Shown here: positions 36,120 to 46,791 of the stretch, piece after piece
Layout of the letters: every line of letters begins with the position of its first letter
Position numbering within the stretch: the stretch's first letter is position 1
NCBI RefSeq assembly: GCF_009932555.1
Contig: NZ_BLJO01000009.1
Span: 420,200 to 479,837 of the forward strand
Length of the DNA: 59,638 nucleotides
DNA from: Steroidobacter agaridevorans
Lineage (GTDB): Bacteria > Pseudomonadota > Gammaproteobacteria > Steroidobacterales > Steroidobacteraceae
Reading direction: 5' to 3'
Position numbers and translations under genes: made by a program
Notes under the pieces: generated by a model
Databases searched by the model: none
The model's input: only the letters and a program-made list of their open reading frames with translations
What the model was told of the DNA's origin: nothing

Positions 36120-38924
36120 TCAAGTAAAGCGTCGCTGTTCGCCGGGCCCGTCTACGTTGGTCACGCAGCGGCCACAAAGTTCCGGATGATTGGGGTGCTG
36201 CCCCACATCCGGACGCTTGTGCCAGCAGCGCACGCACTTGGTCGCTGTCGTCGGCTTCACCGCGATCCAGGTCGTATTGCTTTCGCCCTCCACCGCGGCA
36301 ACCGCATCGGCCGGCCGGCTGTCGGCAGAATGCACCCGCGCAGCTGAAGTGATGAACACGAAACGAAGTTCCTCGCCGAACGACTGCAACGTCTCGAGCA
36401 ACGGCGCCTTCGTATAGACATCCACTTCCGCATCCAGCGGCGCACCGATCGAGCCCGCGTTACGCAGCTTCTCGAGCTCCCGCGAGATGGCGCTACGAAC
36501 ATCGAGGATCGCATCCCAATCGATCGAGGGCCGCTGCGTCAGCTCCTTCGGGAACTCGAAGAAGGTGTTGAAGAACACCGACTCGCTGCGGGCGCCGGGC
36601 ATGTAACGCCAGATCTCCTCGGCCGTGAACGACAGGATGGGCGCGAGCCAGCGCGACAGCGCTTCGGCGATATAAAACATCGCCGTCTGCGCCGAGCGGC
36701 GCGGCAGGCTCTTCTTGCCGGTCGTGTAGACGCGATCCTTGGTGATGTCGAGATAGAAACCACCCAGGTCGACGCTGCAGAAGTTGTGCACCTTCTGATA
36801 GATGAGGTGGAACTGATAGCTGCGATACGCCGCGATCACTTCCTCCTGCAACTGATGCGTGCGCCACACGGCCCAGCGATCGACCGCGACCATATCCGAC
36901 ACCGGCACTTTGTCGGTCGCCGGATCGAAGCCGTCGAGATTGCCGAGCAGGAAGCGCGCGGTGTTACGGATGCGCCGGTACGACTCGGCGACTCGTTTCA
37001 AGATTTCATCCGACAGCGCCATTTCGTTGGCGTAGTCGGTGGCCGCGATCCACAAGCGCAGCACGTCGGCGCCGAGGGTGCCGATGACCTTCTGCGGTAC
37101 GACGACGTTGCCGAGCGACTTGGACATCTTGCGACCCTTGTCGTCGATCGTGAAGCCGTGCGTGAGCACCGCTTTGTACGGTGCGCGATCGTGCTGAGCG
37201 ATCGAAGTCAAAAGCGAGCTATGAAACCAGCCGCGATGCTGATCCGAGCCTTCGAGATACAAGTCCGCGGGATCTTTCACGTCCGGATGCATCTTAGGCA
37301 CGCAGTGGTGAGCACTGCCCGAGTCGAACCACACGTCCATGATGTCGGGCACTTTCTCGTATTCCGCCGCCTCGCCGCCGAGCAGCGCCGCCGGATCGAG
37401 ATCGAACCACGCATCGATCCCGCCCTCTTCCACGAGCTTCGCCACGTCTTCGAGCAACTCCACGGTCCGTGGATGCAGCTCGCCCGTCGCCTTGTGAGTG
37501 AACAAAGCAAGCGGCACGCCCCACGCGCGCTGACGGGAGATACACCAGTCCGGACGATCGGCGATCATGCTGTTGATGCGGTTCTCACCCCAGCCCGGCA
37601 CCCACTTCACTTTCGCGATCTCGCGCAGCGCGCCCTTGCGCAGCCCCGCCTGCTCCATGCTGATGAACCACTGCGCGGTCGCGCGATAGATCACCGGCGT
37701 CTTGTGACGCCAGCAGTGCGCATAGCGGTGATTGAGCTTGGTCTCGTGCAACAGAGCGCCGCGCTCCTTGAGCACTTCGATCACATGTTTGTTCGCATCG
37801 AACACCCGCTCGCCTTCGAAGATCGGCGTGCCGGCGACGAAGCGGCCATCGCTGCCGACCGGGTTGTAGACCTCGAGCTTGTACTTCAAGCCCACTTCGA
37901 AGTCTTCCGCACCGTGGCCAGGAGCCGTGTGCACGGCGCCCGTACCATCGTCGATCGTGACGTGATCGCCGAGGACGACCGGCACGACGCGCTCGTAGAA
38001 CGGATGCTGCAGCTTCACGCCTTCGAGCTTCGCGCCGTCGACTTCGGCGAGGCGCGTGACATTCTCGACGCCCGCCCGCTTCGTCACTGCATCGACGAGC
38101 GCGCTCGCCAGCACCAACAATTCGGTGCCGGTGTCGACCAGCGTGTAACGAAGCTCCGGCCCCAGCGCGACGGCTTGGTTGGCGGGCAGCGTCCATGGCG
38201 TGGTGGTCCAGATGATCACGCTCGCGGGCGACTTCGACGCGGGCACGCCGAAGCGCTTCGCGAGGTCGCCAGCGTCCTTGACCGCGAAACGCACATCGAT
38301 GGCCGGCGATACTTTGTCTTCGTACTCGACTTCCGCTTCGGCGAGCGCCGAGCGACAGTCGAGACACCAGTGCACCGGCTTCAAGCCTTTGTAGACGTGA
38401 CCGTTGCGCAGGATCTCGGCGAACGAGCGCAGCTGTTCGGCCTCGTACTTCGGCGCCATCGTGATGTACGGACGATCCCAGTCGCCCATCACGCCCAGGC
38501 GCTTGAAGTCCTCACGCTGGCCGTTGATCTGTGACTGCGCAAATTCGCGGCATGCCTGACGGAACGCGCGAGGATCGAGCGACTTCACTTCCTTGCCGCG
38601 CGTCTTCTCGATCTGATGTTCGATCGGCAGACCGTGACAATCCCAGCCGGGCACGTAGGGGGCGTCGAAGCCATCCATCGAGCGTGACTTGACGACGATG
38701 TCCTTCAACACCTTGTTGATGGCGTGACCGAGGTGAATCGCGCCGTTCGCGTACGGCGGGCCGTCCTGGAGAATGAACGTCGGCCGGCCCTTCGCGATCT
38801 CGCGCAGCTTCTGATACGTCTGGGTTTCTTCCCAACGCTTGAGAATGTCCGGCTCGCGACGGGCCAAATCGGCCTTCATCGGGAAGTCGGTCTGGGGCAG
38901 GTTGATGGTTTGCTTATAGTCCAT
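36120..38924 (-). CDS. ileS: Isoleucyl-tRNA synthetase
   Basis: 934 residues, class I synthetase. The HIGH motif is HLGHAINK near residue 65 and KMSKS is intact (KMSKSLGN). The editing domain (about 190-400) has [12 protein letters not shown] and [12 protein letters not shown], and the C-terminus has zinc-binding cysteines ([12 protein letters not shown]...CGRCV). It charges tRNA-Ile and edits Val. It lies 7 bases after ribF and 10 before lspA. Confidence 0.98.
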   Translation of the reverse strand: MDYKQTINLPQTDFPMKADLARREPDILKRWEETQTYQKLREIAKGRPTFILQDGPPYANGAIHLGHAINKVLKDIVVKSRSMDGFDAPYVPGWDCHGLPIEHQIEKTRGKEVKSLDPRAFRQACREFAQSQINGQREDFKRLGVMGDWDRPYITMAPKYEAEQLRSFAEILRNGHVYKGLKPVHWCLDCRSALAEAEVEYEDKVSPAIDVRFAVKDAGDLAKRFGVPASKSPASVIIWTTTPWTLPANQAVALGPELRYTLVDTGTELLVLASALVDAVTKRAGVENVTRLAEVDGAKLEGVKLQHPFYERVVPVVLGDHVTIDDGTGAVHTAPGHGAEDFEVGLKYKLEVYNPVGSDGRFVAGTPIFEGERVFDANKHVIEVLKERGALLHETKLNHRYAHCWRHKTPVIYRATAQWFISMEQAGLRKGALREIAKVKWVPGWGENRINSMIADRPDWCISRQRAWGVPLALFTHKATGELHPRTVELLEDVAKLVEEGGIDAWFDLDPAALLGGEAAEYEKVPDIMDVWFDSGSAHHCVPKMHPDVKDPADLYLEGSDQHRGWFHSSLLTSIAQHDRAPYKAVLTHGFTIDDKGRKMSKSLGNVVVPQKVIGTLGADVLRLWIAATDYANEMALSDEILKRVAESYRRIRNTARFLLGNLDGFDPATDKVPVSDMVAVDRWAVWRTHQLQEEVIAAYRSYQFHLIYQKVHNFCSVDLGGFYLDITKDRVYTTGKKSLPRRSAQTAMFYIAEALSRWLAPILSFTAEEIWRYMPGARSESVFFNTFFEFPKELTQRPSIDWDAILDVRSAISRELEKLRNAGSIGAPLDAEVDVYTKAPLLETLQSFGEELRFVFITSAARVHSADSRPADAVAAVEGESNTTWIAVKPTTATKCVRCWHKRPDVGQHPNHPELCGRCVTNVDGPGEQRRFT

Positions 38925-38931
38925 ACTCGAT

Positions 38932-39885
38932 TCACGAACCCAATATCTGCCGCGCCTGCGCGGCGTCTCGATTCATCTGCTCGATCAAAGCGTCCATATC
39001 GGCGAACCAGCGCTCCGCGCGCAGGTAGGCAACGAAGTCGACGTGCACGTGCTGACGATACAAGTCGCCCTCGAAGTCGAACACGTGCGCTTCAAGTAGC
39101 AGCTCCTTGCCGTTCACCGCCGGGCGCGTGCCGAGGCTCGCGACACCCGGCGCGTCTTTCAGTCCAGCGCCCGTCACTCGAATCGCGAATATCCCGGCCA
39201 GCGGCGTCGCGCGCCGATGCAAGCGCAGATTCGCGGTCGGAAAGCCGAGCTTGCGGCCGAGCTTCTCGCCATGAATCACCTTGCCGGTCATCCGGTAGGG
39301 ACGACCGAGCAGCTTCGCCGCCTTCGCCATGTCGCCGACCGCCAGCGCCTCACGGATTCCGGAGCTGCTGACGCGCTCGCCGTCGATCTCGAACGGCGGC
39401 ACCTCGGTAACCTCGAAGCCCGCCGCCGCTCCGAGCGAGCGCAAGCAGGCGATGTCGCCCTGGTTGTCGCGGCCGAAGCGGAAATCGTGCCCTACCACGA
39501 TGTGGCGGACGCCGAGCGCTTTTACCAGTACCTCGTTCACGAACTCTTCGCGGCCGAGCCGGCGCATGCGCTCGTTGAAACGCAGGCAGACGAAACGGTC
39601 GACCCCATAGCGCTCGAGCGCCTCGAACTTCTCGCGAAACCGGGTCAGCCGGGCCGGCGGCGTGCCTTTGGCGAAAAACTCGCGCGGCGTCGGCTCGAAC
39701 GACATCAAGGCCGCCGGCAAGCCGTGCTGCGCGGCGCGCTCGCGCAGCACGCGGATCATCTCCTGGTGCCCGACGTGGATGCCATCGAACGCCCCGATCG
39801 TCAGCACGCAGCCCCGCTGCCCGGCACGCAGGTTATAAAGGCCCCGAATGAGCTCCACCGCGGCCCTCGTGCTCCGCAAGTCCAA
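38932..39885 (-). CDS. ribF: Bifunctional riboflavin kinase / FAD synthetase
   Basis: 317 residues. The N-terminal adenylyltransferase part has [30 protein letters not shown] and [10 protein letters not shown]-like [10 protein letters not shown]. The C-terminal flavokinase has [22 protein letters not shown]. It converts riboflavin to FMN and FAD. It sits between murJ and ileS in the conserved order. Confidence 0.97.
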   Translation of the reverse strand: MDLRSTRAAVELIRGLYNLRAGQRGCVLTIGAFDGIHVGHQEMIRVLRERAAQHGLPAALMSFEPTPREFFAKGTPPARLTRFREKFEALERYGVDRFVCLRFNERMRRLGREEFVNEVLVKALGVRHIVVGHDFRFGRDNQGDIACLRSLGAAAGFEVTEVPPFEIDGERVSSSGIREALAVGDMAKAAKLLGRPYRMTGKVIHGEKLGRKLGFPTANLRLHRRATPLAGIFAIRVTGAGLKDAPGVASLGTRPAVNGKELLLEAHVFDFEGDLYRQHVHVDFVAYLRAERWFADMDALIEQMNRDAAQARQILGS

Positions 39886-39925
39886 GATTAAGGTGAACCG
39901 ACGAGTCTACTTGAAGTGGAGTCGA

Positions 39926-41509
39926 TTATAGGGAACTCGCGGGCGACTGCAGTCGGAACTGGCCGGCGCGTACGCCCATCGCCCACAACGCCGCGAAATA
40001 AACCCCGATTCCGCCGACGACCAGTCCGGCCAGCCAGACCACGCGCTGGAGCGTCGGGGTGACCAGCCAGGTCGTGATATCGCCGCCGAACCACCACAGG
40101 AAGGCCGCCATGAGCACGCTCGCGACCGCGATCCGGATCAAGAGCCCCCGCATGGCCTGGCCGCGCCGGAGCACCTGGCTGCGCAACAGCCCGAGGTAGA
40201 GCAAGCCGGCATTCATGATGGCGCCGACGCCATTGGTCAGGGCGAGCAGCGTGTGCGCGCCGGGGGTCTTGAGGTTTCCGGTGAGCCACAGCGCCACCAC
40301 CACGATTACGTTCAGGACCATGGTCACGCCGAGCGCTCGCATGGCGACCTTCACCGGACCTTTGGTGTTTTGCTGGGCGTAATAGCCGGTCGCGAGCACC
40401 TTGATCATGCTCCAACCCAGCAGCGCCAGGGAGAACGCCATCAGCGCCATTCGCGTCATCGCGACGTCGGTCGCCTTGAACTGGCCATAGTGCAGCAGCG
40501 CGACGGTCAACGGCCCCGACATCGCGAACATCGCGACGGACGCCGGGATCACGATGAGACATACGAGGCGCACCGCCCAGGCGAGCGTCGCCGAAAACTC
40601 ATCCGGCGACTTGCGCGCGTGCTGCGAGGACAGGCTCGGCAGGATCACGGTGGCGAGCGCAATGCTGAACACGCCGAGCGGAAACTCGACCAGCCGGTCC
40701 GCGTAGTACAGCCAGGTCATGCTGCCATCGGCAAGTAAGGACGCGATGCCCGAGCTGATCATCACGCTGAGCTGCCCCATGGACGAGCCGATGATGGCCG
40801 GGCCCATGAGCCTGGCAATGCGCTTCACCGCCTCGTGCTGCCAATTCCAGTGCGGTCGACGGATGACGCCGAGCTTGATCAACGCCGGGATTTGAATGAT
40901 CAGCTGGATCACGCCGCCGACGAACACACCGACGGCGAGCGCCACGACCGGCTGCTCGAAATACGGCGATACGTAGGCCGCGAACACGATCAAAACGATG
41001 TTCAGCACGACCGACGTGAATGCCGGCAGCGCGAACTGTTGATAACTGTTGAGCACGCCGCCGGCGAGCGCGGTCAGCGAGACGAACAACAGATAAGGAA
41101 ACGTCCAGCGGAGCATTTCCACGGCGAGCCCGAACTGCCCTACCTCTTTCGAGGCGAAGCCAGGCGCGCAGATCGTCACGACGATCGGCGCGGCGATCAC
41201 GCCGATCACGGAAACGACGGCGAGAAACGCGCCCAGCGTGCCGGAGACGGAATCGACCAGCTCGCGCACGTCTTCTTTGGAGCGATTGGCCTTGTACTCT
41301 GCGACCACCGGCACGAACGCCTGCGAGAACGCGCCTTCGGCAAACAATCGTCGCAGCAGGTTGGGGATCTGGTTCGCGAGGACGTACACCTCCAGATACA
41401 CCGCCGGGATCATCACGGCCTGGACGACGTCGCGCACCAGCCCCGTGATCCGGGACAGCAGCGTGGTGATTCCGACGATGGCGGTGCTACGAAAAAAGCC
41501 GCGGCTCAT
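39926..41509 (-). CDS. murJ: Lipid II flippase MurJ
   Basis: 527 residues from ATG 41509, chosen because MSRGFFRSTAIVGITTLLSRI aligns with the family start. The frame is open to 41590 without similarity. About 14 membrane helices of the MOP superfamily are present. Landmarks include GLVRDVVQAV, IPNLLRRLFAEGAFSQAFVPVV (the family RRLFAEGAFS motif) and GSSMGQLSVMISSGIASLL. It moves lipid II across the inner membrane for peptidoglycan synthesis. It is divergent from rpsT. Confidence 0.96.
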   Translation of the reverse strand: MSRGFFRSTAIVGITTLLSRITGLVRDVVQAVMIPAVYLEVYVLANQIPNLLRRLFAEGAFSQAFVPVVAEYKANRSKEDVRELVDSVSGTLGAFLAVVSVIGVIAAPIVVTICAPGFASKEVGQFGLAVEMLRWTFPYLLFVSLTALAGGVLNSYQQFALPAFTSVVLNIVLIVFAAYVSPYFEQPVVALAVGVFVGGVIQLIIQIPALIKLGVIRRPHWNWQHEAVKRIARLMGPAIIGSSMGQLSVMISSGIASLLADGSMTWLYYADRLVEFPLGVFSIALATVILPSLSSQHARKSPDEFSATLAWAVRLVCLIVIPASVAMFAMSGPLTVALLHYGQFKATDVAMTRMALMAFSLALLGWSMIKVLATGYYAQQNTKGPVKVAMRALGVTMVLNVIVVVALWLTGNLKTPGAHTLLALTNGVGAIMNAGLLYLGLLRSQVLRRGQAMRGLLIRIAVASVLMAAFLWWFGGDITTWLVTPTLQRVVWLAGLVVGGIGVYFAALWAMGVRAGQFRLQSPASSL

Positions 41510-41749
41510 GGCTGGCCGGGCTCGAGCGGGGTGAACTGGGCTGAGGTCATGGGGCGGCAATGGTAGTGAAGAAGCGGACTGGCTGACCAACTATCGCCTT
41601 TTCGCACCGGATTATGGCCGCGCGCCGGCGATTTCCCGGCGGGCGGCTGACGAAATTGGCTATTTTCCGGGCGGACCGCTACTTTGCCCTTGCCTTACGG
41701 CTGATCGGCCGGCAGAATTCGCGGCCTCTTTTTTGGAGCCTTCACGACC

Positions 41750-42019
41750 GTGGCCAATATCAAGTCCGCCGAAAAGCGCGCCCGCCAGACCGTCAAGCGC
41801 CGTGCCCGTAACGTGGCTGGCCGCTCGAAGCTGCGTACTGCCATCAAGGGCGTCGTGAATGCGGTGGAAGCCGGCGACAAGGAAACCGCCGTTGCCAAGC
41901 TCAAGGCCGCCGGCCCGATCATCGATTCGGCCGTGAACAAGGGCCTGATCCATCGCAACAAGGCTTCTCGCCATAAGAGCGCCCTGAATGCGCGCGTGAA
42001 GGAACTGTCGGCCGGCTGA
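41750..42019 (+). CDS. rpsT: 30S ribosomal protein S20
   Basis: 89 residues from GTG 41750, with TGGAG 11 bases upstream; a rare start codon is typical of rpsT. ANIKSAEKRARQTVKRRARN is the usual opening, and the protein is Lys/Arg-rich and helical. It binds 16S rRNA early in 30S assembly. A strong terminator follows. Confidence 0.98.
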   Translation: MANIKSAEKRARQTVKRRARNVAGRSKLRTAIKGVVNAVEAGDKETAVAKLKAAGPIIDSAVNKGLIHRNKASRHKSALNARVKELSAG

Positions 42020-42040
42020 GCCGACTGCTGGATTCGAATA

Positions 42041-42068
42041 AAAAAGCCGGGCAATGCCCGGCTTTTTT
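42041..42068. terminator. Bidirectional intrinsic terminator between rpsT and obgE
   Basis: GCCGGGC (42046-42052), loop AAT, GCCCGGC (42056-42062). It is flanked by A5 before and T6 after, so it has a U-tract on both strands for the two convergent genes. Confidence 0.95.
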
Positions 42069-42097
42069 ATTTCGGCCTCCATCTGCGACGAGCCGCT

Positions 42098-43135
42098 CTA
42101 GCCGACCTCGGCTTCGCTGGGCGCGTCGATCTCTTCCAGCCGCTTCATGATGGACTCGCACAGCTCTTGGGTGCCCTGGTGCGCCAAGCCCGAGATCCGA
42201 TACACCGGCCCCTTCCAGCGCAGCCGGCGCACGATGTCCTTGCAGACCTTGTCGGCCTGATCCGCGGGCAACAGGTCGACCTTGTTCAGCACGAGCCAGC
42301 GCTCTTTCTCCGCCAGTTCCGCGCTGAACTTCTTCAATTCGGCGATGATCGCGCGGGCATCCTTCACCGGATCGGCGTCCGGGTCCGGCGGGCTCACATC
42401 GATGAGATGCAGCAGCACTCGGGTGCGCTGAAGGTGTTTCAGGAACTGGATTCCGAGCCCCGCCCCTTCCGCCGCGCCTTCGATCAGACCCGGTATGTCC
42501 GCCATGACGAAGCTGCGATGGACGCCGACGCGGACCACGCCGAGATTCGGATGCAGCGTCGTGAACGGATAGTCGGCAACCTTCGGCTTCGCCGCCGAAA
42601 CCGCACGAATCAGCGTCGATTTGCCCGCATTCGGCAAGCCAAGCAAGCCGATGTCGGCCATGACCTTGAGCTCGAGCCGGAGGTCGCGCTTCTCGCCGGG
42701 CAGACCCGGCATGGCCTTGCGAGGCGTGCGATTGGTGCTGGTCTTGAAGCGGGTGTTGCCCCAGCCGCCCTTGCCACCTTTGCCGACCAGCAGGCGCTGG
42801 CCCGCCTCGGTGATGTCGCCCAACTGCTCTTCCGTGTCCACATCTATAACGACGGTGCCGATGGGCACCTCGACGACGAGATCGGTGCCACTGGCGCCTG
42901 TGCAGTCATTGCCAGAGCCTGCGGTGCCGTGCGGCGCGCGGAAGGCACGGTTGTAGCGGAAGTCGGCCAGCGTGTTGATGCCCGCCTTGCCGACGAGATA
43001 GATGTCCGCGCCCTTGCCGCCATCGCCGCCGTCGGGGCCGCCGAACGGAATGAACTTCTCGCGACGAAAGCTCGCGCAGCCGCGCCCGCCGTTACCGGCT
43101 TGAACCTTGATCGTGGCTTCGTCGACGAAACGCAT
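42098..43135 (-). CDS. obgE: GTPase ObgE/CgtA
   Basis: 345 residues. The Gly-rich Obg fold (about 1-158: [27 protein letters not shown]) is followed by the G domain: G1 [12 protein letters not shown]3 [10 protein letters not shown]4 NKVDLL. It is a ribosome-associated GTPase in 50S assembly and the stringent response. It is downstream of rplU-rpmA in the common order, but a terminator lies between rpmA and obgE. Confidence 0.97.
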   Translation of the reverse strand: MRFVDEATIKVQAGNGGRGCASFRREKFIPFGGPDGGDGGKGADIYLVGKAGINTLADFRYNRAFRAPHGTAGSGNDCTGASGTDLVVEVPIGTVVIDVDTEEQLGDITEAGQRLLVGKGGKGGWGNTRFKTSTNRTPRKAMPGLPGEKRDLRLELKVMADIGLLGLPNAGKSTLIRAVSAAKPKVADYPFTTLHPNLGVVRVGVHRSFVMADIPGLIEGAAEGAGLGIQFLKHLQRTRVLLHLIDVSPPDPDADPVKDARAIIAELKKFSAELAEKERWLVLNKVDLLPADQADKVCKDIVRRLRWKGPVYRISGLAHQGTQELCESIMKRLEEIDAPSEAEVG

Positions 43136-43163
43136 GTTGCTAGTTTGGGTGCGCGGCGGGCTT

Positions 43164-43194
43164 AAAAAAAGAGCCCCGGCGCAGGCCGGGGCTC
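43164..43194 (-). terminator. Intrinsic terminator of rplU-rpmA
   Basis: 10-bp stem GAGCCCCGGC / GCCGGGGCTC with loop GCAG. On the minus strand it is followed by seven T. It lies 27 bases after the rpmA stop. Confidence 0.93.
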
Positions 43195-43220
43195 CTTCGA
43201 TCTTGCGAAAGCGGCCGCGC

Positions 43221-43478
43221 TTACTCGGCGACGACGCTCACGAACGTCTTCTGCTCGACGCCGCGCTTGCGGAACAACACGCGACCTTCAGTCTTCGCAA
43301 ACAGCGTGTAGTCCGTGCCGACGCCGACGCCGTCGCCGGCGCGATAAACCGTGCCCCGCTGACGGACGATGATGTTACCGGCGAGCACGTGCTCACCGCC
43401 AAACTTCTTGATGCCGAGTCGTTTGGACTCTGAATCGCGGCCGTTCTTGGTACTGCCGCCTGCCTTTTTATGTGCCAT
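43221..43478 (-). CDS. rpmA: 50S ribosomal protein L27
   Basis: 85 residues. [20 protein letters not shown] is the standard L27 N-terminus that reaches the peptidyl transferase centre. [17 protein letters not shown] follows. It lies 31 bases after rplU. Confidence 0.98.
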   Translation of the reverse strand: MAHKKAGGSTKNGRDSESKRLGIKKFGGEHVLAGNIIVRQRGTVYRAGDGVGVGTDYTLFAKTEGRVLFRKRGVEQKTFVSVVAE

Positions 43479-43509
43479 GGCGTGTGCTCTCCGAAATCAA
43501 ATAAAGGGG

Positions 43510-43824
43510 TTAGCCGCCGACGATGCCCGTCACCTTCACTTCCGTGAACGGCTGACGGTGCGTGCCCTGGCGCAGGTAATGCTTGCGGCGACGGAATTTG
43601 ACGATGACTTTCTTATCGCCCTTGCCGTGGCTCTGCACGGTGCCGGTCACCTTGCCGCCGCTCAGGAACGGCGCGCCGATCTTGACCTGATCGCCCGAAC
43701 CGACCAGCAGCACCTTGTCGAACTCGACATCGGCGCCGGCCTCGGCGTCGAGCTTCTCGACGCGCACGACCTGGCCTTCGCTGACGCGATACTGCTTACC
43801 ACCCGTGGAAATGACGGCGTACAT
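43510..43824 (-). CDS. rplU: 50S ribosomal protein L21
   Basis: 104 residues. [20 protein letters not shown] at the start and [26 protein letters not shown] at the end are characteristic. It is first of the rplU-rpmA transcript and divergent from ispB. Confidence 0.98.
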   Translation of the reverse strand: MYAVISTGGKQYRVSEGQVVRVEKLDAEAGADVEFDKVLLVGSGDQVKIGAPFLSGGKVTGTVQSHGKGDKKVIVKFRRRKHYLRQGTHRQPFTEVKVTGIVGG

Positions 43825-44142
43825 GTTTGACCCAAGCTCCGGGGACCGGGAAGACCCCGGCTGAAAAGGGCGTGAAGTGTACGGAGCGGACGGGTTCTAA
43901 GCAACAGCCGAGGCCGCATCCAGGCCAAAAACTGCTGCGAAATGCCCTTCCGATGGCTTTCCCGTCGGCATTCGCCTCATGTTCGCGGCGGCGAGCGCAT
44001 GCGCGGCCTCGCACTTTACCGGCGAGTTTCATGCTTTTCACGACCTCATGAAGGCGCTGAAGCGAACTAAGTCTGTGACATGCGACAGCTTGCGCCCCCG
44101 ATCGGCTACCATTCGCGCGTCGGCTATTTCCCCTTGGAATCC
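43825..44142. other. Divergent promoter region, rplU / ispB
   Basis: 318 bases without a gene. It must hold the rplU promoter and leader (minus) and the ispB promoter (plus). I see a short GC stem, CCGGGG...CCCCGG, at about 43841-43859 in the rplU leader, possibly an autoregulatory element. I found no clear -35/-10 pair. Confidence 0.5.
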
Positions 44143-45111
44143 ATGAGCTTCGAGTCCGTCAAAGCGCTGGTCGAAGACGACCTGCGACAGGTCGATGCGG
44201 TCATCCGCAATCGCCTCGCCAGCGATGTAGTCCTGGTCAACCAGATCGCCGAGTACATCGTCGGCAGCGGCGGCAAACGCCTGCGACCCTTGCTGGTCGT
44301 GGTCGTCGCCCGTGCCTGCGGCTATCGAGGTGCACAGCACTCCGAAGCCGCGGCCATCATCGAATTCATTCATACCGCCACCCTGCTCCACGACGACGTG
44401 GTCGACGGCTCCAAACTGCGCCGCGGCCGCGACACCGCCAATGAAGTGTGGGGCAACGAGGCGAGCGTGCTGGTGGGCGATTACGTCTACTCGCGCTCCT
44501 TCGAAATGATGGTGTCCCTGGAAAGCATGAAGATCATGGCCGTGATGGCCAGCGCCACCAACAAAATCGCCGAGGGCGAGGTGCTGCAGCTCCTGAACGC
44601 CAACGACCCGGACACCACCGAGGAGCGGTATTTCGAGGTGATCTATCGGAAGACCGCCAAGCTCTTCGAAGCCGGCGCGCAGATCGCCGCGCTTCTGGCT
44701 GGGGCTTCGCCCGCTGTTGAAGCCGCGATGGCGGCCTACGGCCGCCACCTCGGCACGGCCTTCCAACTGGTCGATGACGTACTGGATTACCAGTCAAACA
44801 GCGCGGAGCTCGGCAAAAACCTGGGCGACGACCTGGCCGAAGGCAAGCCCACCCTTCCTCTTATATATGCGCTCCGCACCGGAACCGAGGAGCAGCGGGT
44901 TTTGATCCGACGCAGTATCGAGGAGGGCAGCATCGATCGCCTCGCCGATATCACCGCCGCAATTGAATCTACTGGAGGCCTTGCGTACACTGCGCGGCTC
45001 GCGCGGCGGGAGGCCGCCCTCGCCATCGAGGCAATCGCCGTATTGCCCGACTCGGCGTATAAGCAAGCCTTGCGCGAACTCGCTGATTTCGCGGTGGAAC
45101 GGACGCATTAG
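44143..45111 (+). CDS. ispB: Polyprenyl (octaprenyl) diphosphate synthase
   Basis: 322 residues from ATG 44143 (family start MSFESVKALVEDDLRQV; TTGGA 5 bases upstream). A longer reading from 44080 lacks similarity. The two Asp-rich motifs are LLHDDVVDGSKLRRG and FQLVDDVLDYQ, with GGKRLRP at the substrate entry. It makes the side chain of ubiquinone/menaquinone. It is divergent from rplU as in many gammaproteobacteria. Confidence 0.96.
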   Translation: MSFESVKALVEDDLRQVDAVIRNRLASDVVLVNQIAEYIVGSGGKRLRPLLVVVVARACGYRGAQHSEAAAIIEFIHTATLLHDDVVDGSKLRRGRDTANEVWGNEASVLVGDYVYSRSFEMMVSLESMKIMAVMASATNKIAEGEVLQLLNANDPDTTEERYFEVIYRKTAKLFEAGAQIAALLAGASPAVEAAMAAYGRHLGTAFQLVDDVLDYQSNSAELGKNLGDDLAEGKPTLPLIYALRTGTEEQRVLIRRSIEEGSIDRLADITAAIESTGGLAYTARLARREAALAIEAIAVLPDSAYKQALRELADFAVERTH

Positions 45112-45177
45112 ATGGCGTTCGTGCGGGTAAGTCAGGACGGACTTACTTAGATTATTGAGGCCGCGTATTTCGGATTT

Positions 45178-45254
<77 letters not shown>

Positions 45255-45264
45255 TTCAGAACAT

Positions 45265-46035
45265 TCAAGTTTCTTCTCTGATTGACGCTGGGGTTCCGGC
45301 GTAACTCTGCTCGGGGTCCGAGTGGGGTGTTTGCGCTTTCACCTCCTGGTGCGCAAGAAATCGCTTAATGGCGGTGGCGCACTCAGCTGGCCGACTCTGA
45401 AGCAGCAAATGCGGGCCGTCGATCTGTTGCACCGTAGCTCGCGGAAGCGCCTGCGTGAGCTGTCGGCTCAGGCGGTCGCTCACGATCCGGTCTCGGGTGG
45501 CCTGCAGATACAGCACGGGCGCCGTGATCCGGGGAAGCAGCGCTGTCACGTCGATTCCTGATAGCACCCGTAATCGGTTCCGAATCGTTGCTGCAGACAG
45601 GGAACGAACGACAGATGCCGCTCGATCAACAAGGGCGTCGTCACCTTCGCCATTCAGGCAAAAGCCTCGCAACAATGGCTTCTGCATCCGAGTCGGAGTG
45701 AACAGGAATGTCGGCATGTACCTCGCCGCGTGCGTTAGCGTTCGAAAGGGACTCACCGCGAATGTAGCGCAGAGCACCGCGCATTTGATGCGAGCTGGAT
45801 ATCTCGCAAAGAGCGATAGCGCGACCGGCCCGGAGAATGACTCCGCTACCAGAACTGCATTCTCGTGCGGCAGGATCCTGGCAACACTGTCTATGTACTC
45901 ATCGAGTGACCGCTCGGCATCGTACCGGACCGTCGCGGAAGCTACGTCTTCGCCAAGAGCCGCTCGCAGGGGCCAGAATAGCTCGCCTGTTCCGTCGAAT
46001 CCGGGCAGAAGCACTAGCTGCAAGCTGTTGCTCAT
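45265..46035 (-). CDS. Alpha/beta hydrolase
   Basis: 256 residues. The oxyanion region is LVLLPGFDGTGELFWPL. The nucleophile elbow is VAESFSGPVALSL (Ser). Asp is likely in YLQATRDRIVSDRL and His in IDGPHLLLQSRP. The fold is clear but the substrate is unknown. It lies right after tRNA-Pro, on the opposite strand, and is the first gene of the accessory region. It may share a transcript with the XRE gene upstream (32-base gap). Confidence 0.88.
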   Translation of the reverse strand: MSNSLQLVLLPGFDGTGELFWPLRAALGEDVASATVRYDAERSLDEYIDSVARILPHENAVLVAESFSGPVALSLFARYPARIKCAVLCATFAVSPFRTLTHAARYMPTFLFTPTRMQKPLLRGFCLNGEGDDALVDRAASVVRSLSAATIRNRLRVLSGIDVTALLPRITAPVLYLQATRDRIVSDRLSRQLTQALPRATVQQIDGPHLLLQSRPAECATAIKRFLAHQEVKAQTPHSDPEQSYAGTPASIREET

Positions 46036-46067
46036 TGAAGCATTCGTGGCCTCTCTTGCTCCTCATC

Positions 46068-46466
46068 TTATCGTTTGTTGTACCCCTCCAGCACATCGAT
46101 AATTCGGACGACAAAGCGCTGCTGCGTTTTGGATAGCGCCTGGAGGCGCTCCGCGTGGCGCATCGCTCTCGGTGAGAGCCGGCGCTTCCTGACTGGCGGC
46201 TCCGGAGCGAAGCCGAGGAACTGGTCGATGTTGAGACGGAACAGCCTCGCGAGCCGTTCGAGAATGAGGACCGAAATCCGCCTGTCGCCGATCTCGTAAG
46301 CAAACACTGCCTGTTGAGAAACGCCGAGCGCGCGAGCCAGCTCCGCTTGCGTCATACCTCGTGACTTTCGCAGCTGCGTAACACGCTTCCCGAGCGCGGC
46401 GAAGTAGGCACGACTTTCTCTTTTGATCTGCGGCGACTTCGGCGATGCGGGTTGCGTGTCGCTCAC
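46068..46466 (-). CDS. XRE family helix-turn-helix regulator
   Basis: 132 residues. The HTH is at about 27-82: RVTQLRKSRGMTQAELARALGVSQQAVFAYEIGDRRISVLILERLARLF. The C-terminal part RMRHAERLQALSKTQQR-like (MRHAERLQALSKTQQRFVVRIID) is short and helical. It is probably a repressor. Its target is not known; the two small genes just upstream and the hydrolase downstream share its strand and spacing and could be one operon. Confidence 0.9.
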   Translation of the reverse strand: MSDTQPASPKSPQIKRESRAYFAALGKRVTQLRKSRGMTQAELARALGVSQQAVFAYEIGDRRISVLILERLARLFRLNIDQFLGFAPEPPVRKRRLSPRAMRHAERLQALSKTQQRFVVRIIDVLEGYNKR

Positions 46467-46484
46467 GTGCGCGCCCTGCCTGCT

Positions 46485-46784
46485 CTACTTCGAACTTCCG
46501 GAGTCAGCGTCGCCCGGTGCCTTGTTTGGTGGCGGGCTGAACTCGCCGGCCTTGAAGCGCCTGACGATCTTCTCGAGCGCATCAACCGATTCTTCAATCA
46601 GTCTCGCGATGACCTTCGCCACGTCGGCGTGCATCGTTCCGTCATCGTCGTCGGAGTACAGCAAGACGTCGTATAGAACCCTGGCCATTCCCTGAACCTG
46701 CATTAGGTTCACGCGCTCCGCTTCGATGAGTTCTTCGAGAGAGCTGCCGGCGGGAAGTGCTTCGTATGTTTCCTTCTCCGCCAT
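46485..46784 (-). CDS. Hypothetical protein, acidic, 99 aa
   Basis: 99 residues from ATG 46784, with AAGAGG upstream; an in-frame start at 46844 would overlap the preceding gene. Mostly helical, with SLEELIEAERVNLMQVQGMARVLYDVLLY, an Asp run YSDDDDGTMHADVAKVIARLIEESVDALEKIVRRF, and a Pro/Ser tail. I do not recognise a family. It lies 18 bases upstream of the XRE gene and 7 after the gene at 46792, so it is probably in the same operon. Confidence 0.65.
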   Translation of the reverse strand: MAEKETYEALPAGSSLEELIEAERVNLMQVQGMARVLYDVLLYSDDDDGTMHADVAKVIARLIEESVDALEKIVRRFKAGEFSPPPNKAPGDADSGSSK

Positions 46785-46791
46785 GAGTTGT